From assembly GCA_943359495.1 (NCBI GenBank), contig CALRHY010000002.1, forward strand, positions 1-24,371: a stretch of DNA of 24,371 nucleotides. Direction: 5' to 3'. Position numbers and translations under genes: made by a program. The notes under the pieces are model-generated. The model searched no databases and had not been told where the DNA came from. It saw only the letters and a program-made list of their open reading frames with translations. This document shows, piece after piece, positions 6,500-13,238 of this stretch (position 1 is its first letter; the number at the start of each line of letters is the position of its first letter). Origin of the DNA: Candidatus Uhrbacteria bacterium RIFOXYB12_FULL_58_10. Lineage in GTDB: Bacteria; Patescibacteriota; Patescibacteriia; 2-12-FULL-57-11.

Positions 6500-8512
6500 T
6501 CACATGAGTGGGACGTGGTGCATCAGTGGGACGCCGCGGATGCGATTGCGCAACTCTTCGAGTTCTCGCTGTGTCTGGACCCGCTGCGGCGGAAAAAATC
6601 GCGCAGTCACTTCGTTCGTTTTTTGAAAGACCGCTTCAGCAGCGCTACGTTGCCCCAAAAGACCGTGGACTAATCCGAGGGTGCGGAACCAGTACGGATT
6701 TTCTGGCGTCGTCTCTATCGCCGCCTGCAACTCCTGGATCGCGACGCGCCCTTGCCAGGCTTTAGTGAGCAGCAACGCAAGACGCAGACGGCCATCCGTA
6801 CTCTCGGTATGGCGGGCAACCCCGCGTTCGAGATGTGCTAATCCAGAAATGCCCGCTACCGGTTCGATACCTGACCAGATGTCTTCCAGTCCAGCCAAGA
6901 CAAGGAGTGGCGATGGATCCCATGGGTGGCGGTTCGCTTCTTCGATGAGTGCATGTTGGGCAAACGCAGCGCTCTGTGTCCAAGACGAGACATCCGTAAT
7001 CCCTATGCTTCCCTCTGCTACCAGGCGGCCAGCAAAATGTTTTGCAAATTCGCGCGAGACGACGGAATGGAACGTATAGCTCTGTTCCGCGGCCGAGAGC
7101 GCCTGGTTGCGATCCGTAGAGAAAAGACGCATCGCCCGGGCGCTCGCGATTGCTGCGGCCCCAGGCTGGAAGGTGCTGGTCCAGAAAAAAAGTAGGGCAC
7201 AACCGATCCCGAGTATTTGCGTTTTCCATCCTGGAATACCAAACCCCACTTGTTCCTTGTTTCCCCCGCGATCTGCCAAGAATGCGGCAAACAACACAAG
7301 GACCCAGGAAGCCGCTTGCGTATGGAAAAACAAGAGCAGAGAAACGGCATATCCAATCAAGATGCACAGTCCCACCCACATCGCCTGACGTTCGGCTGCG
7401 ACCACACTCGTGCATGCATTTTTTGTCGTTCGCCAGCCAGCAAGCACGACATATCCCGCACAAACGACCCCGACCAAACCACCAGCAACCAAGAGATCAA
7501 ACACCGCGTTGTGCGCGCGATCAAAGACCTCTCCGGTATAAAACCATAACCTTGGCGGTACATGACGGTAAAACGCCGCGATCTGATTTTCCTCCCCCCA
7601 ACCGAGCCAGGGACGATCTAAAAATGCCTCTCCCATGCCGTGCCACAAGAGAAAACGCTGCTGAATCGTTGATTCCCGAAAAGGGTGTAAGAGTGCCCGA
7701 AGTCGCGAAAAAGAACCAGCGTGTACGGCCACATTCAAAACCGAAAAAATAAGTAGTGCGGGAACAAAAAGCAGCGCCCTGCCGTGAAAGGTGCGCGTAT
7801 TCCATAACTCGCGTAATTCTTTTCGAAATATCACGCACAACAGCACCGCGCTGACGACCACAGCTAAAAAGACACCCCGGACTTGCGACCAAATGGCCGC
7901 CGTTAAAAAAATACTTGCTGCTATTCCGTGCAACCAACGACGCTTACCCTCAGAAGTTGAGATCCGCATCCCTGCACAAAGAAGCAGGACAAAGATATAC
8001 TCCCCAAAAAATGCGGGGTTCCCCAATGTCCCGATCAATTGACTCTCCCCGCCGCCGACACGCAGCGTTTGGATGGCAAACAAGCGAGCAATGGCCAACA
8101 AACACACCAACATCCCTACGGCAACCTGAACGTCCCACAGCGTTTTCCAACGGGTGCCGGAACGCAGCAACGTTTGCAACACTAAAAAAAACACGCCGAA
8201 CGCAAGGAGAGTGAAAATACCATCTGCACGTTCAAGGTCTCCCGCAAAAGAACGCAGCGTATCGACACCATGGAATGCATTGAGGATTGCGAACAGCAAC
8301 AGCGCACCAACACTCCACAACAATGCACTATTCCGCGGCCGCGTTTCTGGGCGACGTTTCCACAAGAAGAAAAGTGGGGCAATACAGACTGCGGCCAAAA
8401 GACGCAAGGCAAGACTCCTCCCAAAGACAAAGGGATTGGCCAATCCTTTAAAAATGATAAGCGGTAGGAAAGAAAGAAAGATGACTGACGCAAAAAGAAT
8501 GCCGCGCGACAT
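6500..8512 (-). CDS. O-antigen ligase / pilin oligosaccharyltransferase-like membrane protein with C-terminal TPR-like part
   Basis: A 670-residue polytopic membrane protein. About ten or more hydrophobic segments fill residues 1-450; the first is ILFASVIFLSFLPLIIF, followed by the LANPFVFGR stretch common at the start of this family in CPR. Wzy_C-type signatures are WSQVRGVFLA (Arg ~212) and RAHNAVFDLLVAGGLVG (His ~334). The C-terminal ~180 residues are soluble and helical with TPR-like units (ENPYWFRTLGLVHGLLGQ). Such proteins move lipid-linked glycans onto LPS or pilins; the position just after the pilins favours glycoprotein or glycan assembly, by inference. The ATG at 8512 falls inside a terminator hairpin; an ATG at 8680 in the same frame would overlap the pilin gene by 146 bases and was not used. 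The C-terminus ends in a small duplicated motif (PLMHHVPLM). Confidence 0.8.
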   Translation of the reverse strand: MSRGILFASVIFLSFLPLIIFKGLANPFVFGRSLALRLLAAVCIAPLFFLWKRRPETRPRNSALLWSVGALLLFAILNAFHGVDTLRSFAGDLERADGIFTLLAFGVFFLVLQTLLRSGTRWKTLWDVQVAVGMLVCLLAIARLFAIQTLRVGGGESQLIGTLGNPAFFGEYIFVLLLCAGMRISTSEGKRRWLHGIAASIFLTAAIWSQVRGVFLAVVVSAVLLCVIFRKELRELWNTRTFHGRALLFVPALLIFSVLNVAVHAGSFSRLRALLHPFRESTIQQRFLLWHGMGEAFLDRPWLGWGEENQIAAFYRHVPPRLWFYTGEVFDRAHNAVFDLLVAGGLVGVVCAGYVVLAGWRTTKNACTSVVAAERQAMWVGLCILIGYAVSLLLFFHTQAASWVLVLFAAFLADRGGNKEQVGFGIPGWKTQILGIGCALLFFWTSTFQPGAAAIASARAMRLFSTDRNQALSAAEQSYTFHSVVSREFAKHFAGRLVAEGSIGITDVSSWTQSAAFAQHALIEEANRHPWDPSPLLVLAGLEDIWSGIEPVAGISGLAHLERGVARHTESTDGRLRLALLLTKAWQGRVAIQELQAAIETTPENPYWFRTLGLVHGLLGQRSAAEAVFQKTNEVTARFFPPQRVQTQRELEELRNRIRGVPLMHHVPLM
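6503..6538. repeat. 18-bp tandem duplication at the end of the O-antigen-ligase-like gene
   Basis: Positions 6503-6520 and 6521-6538 are two adjacent 18-mers sharing CATSAGTGGGACG and most of the remaining bases. In the minus-strand protein they encode the last residues, VPLM repeated with HH between. It looks like a small in-frame slippage extension of the C-terminus. Confidence 0.6.
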
Positions 8513-8525
8513 GCGCGCGGCATTC
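8492..8525 (-). terminator. intrinsic terminator closing the pilin operon, overlapping the next start codon
   Basis: A perfect 12-bp inverted repeat, GAATGCCGCGCG at 8497-8508 and CGCGCGGCATTC at 8514-8525, with a five-base loop. On the minus strand the 3' arm is followed by TTTTTG (8496-8491), the classical form of a Rho-independent terminator. It begins 10 bases after the stop of the last pilin gene. The ATG used for the O-antigen-ligase-like gene (8512-8510) is in the loop, so the hairpin may also hide that start codon. Confidence 0.8.
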
Positions 8526-8534
8526 GACCCGCCG

Positions 8535-9026
8535 TCAGCGTCGCTCGGCAATGGAAGCCACTTTTTCTGGATCACATGCGCCAACCTCAAGACGGTTACT
8601 ATAACTCTTTTGAATATAGTATCGCGTGTTCCCACTGCTCCCGGTGGTTGGGTCCGTCGGAACGCTTTCGAGATACGCATCGACCAGCGAGGTCAGGCTC
8701 GCGCATGAAGATTCAATCAGCGAATAGCCGGCACAAATAGTCGTCGCCGACCCGCAACCAGAAACGTTCGTTCCCACGATCTGGATTGAAGCCGTGAGCG
8801 CATCAACTGTCGTTGGAACATTTCCGGCAGTATCGGCCGCATACGAAGCGAGTGCTTGCAAGATGTCGTGTGTGGCGCGGCGTCGCTCGCCATCATGGGT
8901 CGCCGCGATGCGGGACGTCGGATCAAGGCCGATCAAGACGACGACAAAAAGAATGGTAATGATCGTAATGACGACGATCAGTTCGGGGACGCTGAATCCT
9001 TTTGGTAGTACTTTCGCTAGCGGCAC
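8535..9026 (-). CDS. type IV pilin-like protein (pilin 1 of 3)
   Basis: A 163-residue prepilin read from a GTG at 9026: leader MPLAKVLPKG, cleavage after Gly10, then FSVPELIVVITIITILFVVVLIGLD, the hydrophobic assembly helix with Glu5 conserved. Pro at mature position 4 is unusual. The globular part has the same four-cysteine plan as its two neighbours (SGCGSATTIC, SSC, GACDPEK) and the shared LVDAYLESVPTDP and GNTRYY stretches. The C-terminal VGACDPEK is nearly identical across the three copies. A TTG at 9077 would lengthen the leader and overlap the preceding pilin by 43 bases, so GTG is preferred; no Shine-Dalgarno sequence is visible. It is the last gene before the terminator at 8492-8525. 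Confidence 0.85.
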   Translation of the reverse strand: MPLAKVLPKGFSVPELIVVITIITILFVVVLIGLDPTSRIAATHDGERRRATHDILQALASYAADTAGNVPTTVDALTASIQIVGTNVSGCGSATTICAGYSLIESSCASLTSLVDAYLESVPTDPTTGSSGNTRYYIQKSYSNRLEVGACDPEKVASIAERR

Positions 9027-9034
9027 AACACCGT

Positions 9035-9547
9035 TTAGCGCTTCACATTGATCGTGGCGACACGTTCCGCATCGCAAGAACCGACCTCAATACGACCATT
9101 TGCCGTCTTATCGACGTAATAGCGAGTATTGCCAGTGGTGCCGTACAGTGGATCAAGTGGGATTGCGCCGAGATACGAATCAACCAAGGCGCTCGAAAGA
9201 TCCAAACAAGCATTTGCAATGGAATTATTAGTACCGAATTCAGAACATGCAGAAGCTGCGCACCCAGTACTACTTGTCCCCAAGACCTGGATAGATCCTG
9301 CCACCGAGTCGATACCTGTAGGAATCGTACCGCTATTATCAGCAACGTAGGTAACGATCGCTTCCATGACCGAGCGCGCTTCTTCATAGCGTCGCGCGTC
9401 GCGTGCCGCCTTGAAACGTGTAGCTGGATCGATGGCGACAAATGTCACGGCGAACAGCACCGAGATGATGCTGATGATAACAAGCAGTTCTACCAATGTG
9501 AAACCGGCTCCTGTTCGCTTTTTCTGCATAAAACGTTTCGTAAACAT
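9035..9547 (-). CDS. type IV pilin-like protein (pilin 2 of 3)
   Basis: A 170-residue prepilin. Leader MFTKRFMQKKRTGAG is cut after Gly15, giving mature N-terminus FTLVELLVIISII with Glu5. An extended helix (ATRFKAARDARRYEEARSVM) joins a globular head with cysteines in TGCAASAC, NAC and GSCDAER, presumably two disulphides. LDLSSALVDSYLGAIPLDP and GTTGNTRYYVDK match the flanking paralogs. Met7 (9529) is a possible shorter start. A separate extended -10 promoter lies just upstream, so this gene and pilin 1 may be made at higher level or independently of the long operon. Whether it is the major pilin cannot be told from sequence. Confidence 0.9.
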   Translation of the reverse strand: MFTKRFMQKKRTGAGFTLVELLVIISIISVLFAVTFVAIDPATRFKAARDARRYEEARSVMEAIVTYVADNSGTIPTGIDSVAGSIQVLGTSSTGCAASACSEFGTNNSIANACLDLSSALVDSYLGAIPLDPLYGTTGNTRYYVDKTANGRIEVGSCDAERVATINVKR

Positions 9548-9587
9548 ACCGTATAGAAATAAGACAAAAGATCTAAATCTTGAATAT

Positions 9588-9596
9588 AGTATATCA
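9588..9596 (-). promoter_or_regulatory. extended -10 promoter of pilin 2
   Basis: In the 69-bp gap between pilin 3 and pilin 2 the minus strand reads TGATATACT, a TG-N extended -10 with hexamer TATACT (9593-9588). Transcription would begin near 9581, leaving about 34 bases before the ATG at 9547. The gap is AT-rich compared with its surroundings and is the longest one inside the pilus gene run. Confidence 0.45.
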
Positions 9597-9616
9597 CGAA
9601 ACCATATCCCTGCTTT

Positions 9617-10105
9617 TTACCGCGTCACCGAAATACTTGCGCTTTTTTCCGGATCGCATGCACCGACCACAATATGGCTTCCAACCAACACATTTACGAA
9701 GTAATCACTGTTTCCGGAGGTTCCAGTCTGCGGATCCATCGGGATATTCAAAAGATACTTATCCACAAGCGATGACGTGAGATCAAGACAAGCGACAGCG
9801 GTTGTGGTTGCGGTACACGACGTGTTGCATCCGGTCGCGTTCGATCCAAGGACCTGCGCTGATGCAGTGACACTATCAATCGTCGAAGGGATGTTCCCGC
9901 GGTTGTCACTGTAATACTGATACAAAGCGCCGAGCACGACCCCAACATCTGCCTGCCGTTCTTGGTTGCGTGCATTCTTAAAACGGGTAGCCGGATCGAC
10001 GGCAACCACCACCACACCGAGGAGAAACCCAATGAGTGCTATGACCACGATAAGTTCGATTGCAGTAAATCCACTGGTTTGACTGCGTGTACGAAAAAAT
10101 GGCAT
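9617..10105 (-). CDS. type IV pilin-like protein (pilin 3 of 3)
   Basis: A 162-residue prepilin. Leader MPFFRTRSQTSG is cut after Gly12; the mature N-terminus is FTAIELIVVIALIGFLLGV with Glu5. The stem DPATRFKNARNQER is shared with pilin 2. Cysteines occur in TGCNTSC, VAC and GACDPEK, the same four-cysteine pattern as the other two copies. VDKYLLNIPMDPQTGTSGN is again shared. It follows the PilM fusion by 10 bases, so it is translated from the long pilus transcript. All three copies differ most in the loop between the second and third cysteine. Confidence 0.9.
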   Translation of the reverse strand: MPFFRTRSQTSGFTAIELIVVIALIGFLLGVVVVAVDPATRFKNARNQERQADVGVVLGALYQYYSDNRGNIPSTIDSVTASAQVLGSNATGCNTSCTATTTAVACLDLTSSLVDKYLLNIPMDPQTGTSGNSDYFVNVLVGSHIVVGACDPEKSASISVTR

Positions 10106-10115
10106 ACCGCTGACA

Positions 10116-12245
10116 TTATGATGCAGGCGACACTTGAACCGTCACTGAAATCACCGCTGTTCCATTCAACGCATCGATCGTTCCTGCACCCAGCTCCCAT
10201 CCAGAGAAAATATATGACTGCGCTGCAGATGCAACACCAAGTAACCCTGCTGTGTCGGCACGGATCACGGCCAACAATTGTTCTTCAGTGACCGAGACCG
10301 TACGGACACGAACGCGCGCCTGAACGACCGCTTCGCGCACCACAACACTACCAAGTACTGGCGATGACGAACTCATCACTATCCGTTCCAAAACATTGGA
10401 TGGGAAAAGAGAAGTTGGCTCTTTCTTTTGTTTCAGATCAAGCAGCGCCTTGTTAAAAAGCGTCGCCAAGAGTGTCTGCTTCGCATCTCCAATCGCTGTA
10501 GAAGAAACGGTTCCTCGCGGCGCGCCGCCAGTAAGGGAAGCAGTGTTCGAAATGCGCAATCCTGTTTGCGGGACAATCGCGGTATCAACGATGGTGAACA
10601 CTTGCGGTCCAACATCCCCTTCCTCACCCTCTTTCTCCGCCTGGATAGCAAGGGGCTTACTGGTGCTTCGAGCAGCCACAGTGACCGCGTCACGGATAAT
10701 GAATCGCGTTCCCGAGGCATTATGTATCAACAAGGCCGCAGGGAGTACGCGTTCCTGGGCAGCGGTGTTTTGGATCCGGATCGTCCCTGTACTCTTTCCT
10801 GCATGTACATCCAACAACGATACCAACTGTTCCCCGACCGCTTCCGCGTCGTACACATTACCGACCAAGGCGTGCGGAACAGAAGAGGTTGTCGTGAAGG
10901 AGACGATCACTGGAAAGGTCACTGCTCGTTCTACGGATGCCGATGTCGGTGCACCAACACCGCCATGCAAGGCAGATGGAAACACTCCTTTGTACCAAAG
11001 AACACCAAACAGAAGCGCGATAACACCGAGTGAGGCCAATAACAGTATGCCGTTCCGTTGCAGTAAGCTACGAAAAAAAACGGTCGACGTCGGGAGAACG
11101 CTCGCGATGTTTTGCATCACACCACTCTGCTCCGCCGAGGCACCACCATCGTCCATTGGAGTCCCGCTTCCGAGCGAAAAATGTTTTTCTTTTGGCAAAA
11201 AACCGTACAGCGCGAGACCGATAGCAACCGTGTACAATGACGCCGTTTTTTTCCACGACACCGTCTGCGTCTCGGAAAATGTTTTGGCGACAAGTGCTGT
11301 AGCCCGAGCATCAGAAACGATAGTGAGATCCAAAACCGCACTCAGATACGCAGCAATGCCTGGGATGAGTGCCGTACCGCCAGCAAGCACCAGTTGGGTT
11401 GGCGCGGCTCCCAGACGTTCCGTATATTCAGCCATAAAGGCCTCGGCTTCTTGCACTAACGGCTGAATGTTTTTTTGTAGCAACAAAAAGACGGCGCCTT
11501 GCTCTGCATCTGGCAAAAATCCCGCTTCGCGCTTTTTTTCCTCGGCTTCCTCAAGCGAGGAACCGCGCTGTGTGGCAATAGCTTGCGTCAATGTCTGTCC
11601 GCCGACCGCCACTATCGTGCTCGCATACATTCCCTGGGCATCAAACAATGAAAGGATGGTGGTCGTTGTCCCAATATCCAAAACAAGGGTGGGTGCAGGA
11701 ACGCCGGTCGGAAAAAAAGCCTGGGCAAGTGCCACGGCGTTCGACGCAGCAAGATGCGGCCGAAACCCTGCAGAGGACAGAACATGCTCATACGCTGCAA
11801 CAATCGAACGCGGTGCCGCGAAACAGAGCGCTGTCCAGCTCTCTTCATGTGTTGCCAACAACAATGCGTCCCACACCACATCTGCAAGCGCATAAGGCAC
11901 GCTTTCTGCAACCGCCGTTGCTGCCTGTGACCGCCAAGCCACGCCTGTTTTTTTCTGAAGCACGACGCGTCGTGTGTAGGTATACTCTTCTGGCAGAGCG
12001 AACACCGCGTCAACAGTACGCACCCCTTCTTTCTCCAACTGCATCCGTACGGCACGCAATGCGTCTACGAGTTTTTTTGGTTCCTGAATGGCACCGCGAA
12101 CAACGATACCTGGGGGCAATTCCAAACGTGCAGAGGAACGCAAATGCGGCCCCTGTTGCTGTTCCAGCACAACTACCTCGACGGATGCGTCGGAGATATC
12201 GATGCCGAGCAATGGATGGTCGAGCCCAAAAGGAAGACGAAACAT
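10116..12245 (-). CDS. pilM: PilM fused to a membrane-anchored baseplate-J-like extracytoplasmic domain
   Basis: A 709-residue protein in two parts. Residues 1-355 are a PilM-type actin-like ATPase: phosphate-1 loop GIDISDASVEVVVLE (14-28), phosphate-2 loop LDIGTTTTILSLFD (189-202) and adenosine motif LVLAGGTALIPGI (285-297). PilM normally sits under the membrane and binds the PilN N-terminus. After a linker comes a membrane helix (398-418, NGILLLASLGVIALLFGVLW), then an outside domain of about 290 residues. Its TGTIRIQN, RFIIRDAVTVAA and DVGPQVFTI segments resemble the baseplate-J-like domain seen in many CPR surface proteins. No separate pilN or pilO follows; the next genes are the pilins. 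The fusion may take over the alignment-complex role of PilN/PilO, an inference. Frame is intact throughout. Confidence 0.85.
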   Translation of the reverse strand: MFRLPFGLDHPLLGIDISDASVEVVVLEQQQGPHLRSSARLELPPGIVVRGAIQEPKKLVDALRAVRMQLEKEGVRTVDAVFALPEEYTYTRRVVLQKKTGVAWRSQAATAVAESVPYALADVVWDALLLATHEESWTALCFAAPRSIVAAYEHVLSSAGFRPHLAASNAVALAQAFFPTGVPAPTLVLDIGTTTTILSLFDAQGMYASTIVAVGGQTLTQAIATQRGSSLEEAEEKKREAGFLPDAEQGAVFLLLQKNIQPLVQEAEAFMAEYTERLGAAPTQLVLAGGTALIPGIAAYLSAVLDLTIVSDARATALVAKTFSETQTVSWKKTASLYTVAIGLALYGFLPKEKHFSLGSGTPMDDGGASAEQSGVMQNIASVLPTSTVFFRSLLQRNGILLLASLGVIALLFGVLWYKGVFPSALHGGVGAPTSASVERAVTFPVIVSFTTTSSVPHALVGNVYDAEAVGEQLVSLLDVHAGKSTGTIRIQNTAAQERVLPAALLIHNASGTRFIIRDAVTVAARSTSKPLAIQAEKEGEEGDVGPQVFTIVDTAIVPQTGLRISNTASLTGGAPRGTVSSTAIGDAKQTLLATLFNKALLDLKQKKEPTSLFPSNVLERIVMSSSSPVLGSVVVREAVVQARVRVRTVSVTEEQLLAVIRADTAGLLGVASAAQSYIFSGWELGAGTIDALNGTAVISVTVQVSPAS

Positions 12246-12263
12246 GCTGTCGAAAAAGAAAAA

Positions 12264-12650
12264 CTAGGTCCCTTCTTGCCAAGAAAGAATCGTTACTGGT
12301 CCAGGAGCCACCTCGACACTGACCAAGACACGAACCATGCGTGTTGTTTGGCCAAACGTGCCGCGACCGACAATCGTCCGCAATTTTCCGGCACGGGCGA
12401 TAGTCGTTGTACACTGCGTTGTTCCGAGGACAATGCTGAGCAGTCCCTCTGCTGCATTTGGATCATTTCGGAGCCGCAAAAGCGCATCCTGCACACAGCC
12501 CTCTGCAGCAATATACGCCTGTTCACTCTCATTTGCGAGAGTGGTTTCTTGAATACCGGAGATTGTACTGAGCTGGACGGATAACCCAAGCGTCATCATA
12601 ACAGCAGCAACCAGGACGATCATGAGCAAGGAAGAAAAGCCAGAGCGCAT
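12264..12650 (-). CDS. PilX-like pilus assembly protein (minor pilin-like)
   Basis: A 128-residue protein with a very short leader (MRSG) before FSSLLMIVLVAAVMMTLGLSV, a hydrophobic helix, then QETTLANESEQAYIAAEGCVQDALLRLRN. The latter AYIAAE-x-C-x-x-DALLRL segment is typical of PilX-like minor pilins. The Glu at mature position 5 is missing (Leu instead), as is common in this group or in tip-most GspK-like pseudopilins. Two cysteines, about 53 and 79, could form a disulphide. It starts one base after the stop of the preceding pseudopilin gene and is followed by the PilM fusion 18 bases later. Confidence 0.75.
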   Translation of the reverse strand: MRSGFSSLLMIVLVAAVMMTLGLSVQLSTISGIQETTLANESEQAYIAAEGCVQDALLRLRNDPNAAEGLLSIVLGTTQCTTTIARAGKLRTIVGRGTFGQTTRMVRVLVSVEVAPGPVTILSWQEGT

Positions 12651-12651
12651 A

Positions 12652-13230
12652 TCAGCGATTACGAAGATTCACCGTGGCTTGTACAGAAGAAGACGCTCCA
12701 TATGCTATTGAGGATGTCGGACGCAGCGCCTGCATCTGCAAGAGAATAGCAACTGCGCGATTTGTCCCAGAAGAACGATTCGTCAGCTGAAAAAGCTGTA
12801 CCTGCACATCACTGCTGGTCAACGCGACCGCGGCAGCAGTGCCGCGGCGGACTTCCAAAACACCACTGTTTACATAAAACTCCGTCGCACTTGCAGTACT
12901 ATCAAGCGTTCCCAAAGAGAGTCCTTTCCCCGTATTCGTTGCTGCGGCAATATTCAGTCCGTAGCTCGTGCTGGCATTCAGCACTTTTGCATCACGAATT
13001 TCTTGTGTCAGGCGGGCCAAAACAAAACGCGTATTTTGTTCAATCGTCTGCCCGGTCAACGATTTTTCTCGCGATAACAAGCCGCTTGCAAAAAAATAGG
13101 AAAACGTCACCAAGATGCTGCCGATCAAAACGATATAGAGTAAGGTTTCGACTAACGTAAATCCGACAGCATGGCACCCCCGCCATGCCAATGAACCTCG
13201 CTTGAAACAGTCAGCAAAAAAAAGGAACAT
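12652..13230 (-). CDS. PilW/GspJ-like pseudopilin
   Basis: A 192-residue prepilin-like protein. The leader (MFLFFADCFKRGSLAWRGCHAVG) is long; processing is expected after Gly23, before FTLVETLLYIVLIGSILVTF with Glu5. The segment QNTRFVLARLTQEIRDAK is characteristic of PilW/GspJ-like minor pseudopilins, as is the following beta-rich head (FYVNSGVLEVRRGTAA). The ATG at 13230 lies 8 bases after the stop of the giant LVIVD pilin gene. Together with the GspH-like, giant and PilX-like proteins it makes the set of minor pilins expected to prime the fibre. Confidence 0.85.
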   Translation of the reverse strand: MFLFFADCFKRGSLAWRGCHAVGFTLVETLLYIVLIGSILVTFSYFFASGLLSREKSLTGQTIEQNTRFVLARLTQEIRDAKVLNASTSYGLNIAAATNTGKGLSLGTLDSTASATEFYVNSGVLEVRRGTAAAVALTSSDVQVQLFQLTNRSSGTNRAVAILLQMQALRPTSSIAYGASSSVQATVNLRNR

Positions 13231-13238
13231 GGCACTTC

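Noticed and set aside
8600..8625. TTGAATATAGTAT in pilin 1, similar to the promoter region before pilin 2
   Set aside because: It encodes conserved pilin residues (RYYIQK) and there is no gene start at a suitable distance, so it is probably chance.
8513..8680. Longer O-antigen-ligase-like protein from the ATG at 8680
   Set aside because: It would overlap the pilin 1 gene by 146 bases and add a basic, non-family N-terminus before the first membrane helix.
9027..9077. Longer pilin 1 from a TTG at 9077
   Set aside because: It gives an unusually long leader with several cysteines and overlaps pilin 2 by 43 bases, while the GTG at 9026 gives a normal 10-residue leader.
10396..11466. Long plus-strand open frame opposite pilM
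   Set aside because: It is antisense to a well-supported coding region and its translation shows no family features; it arises from codon use of the real gene.
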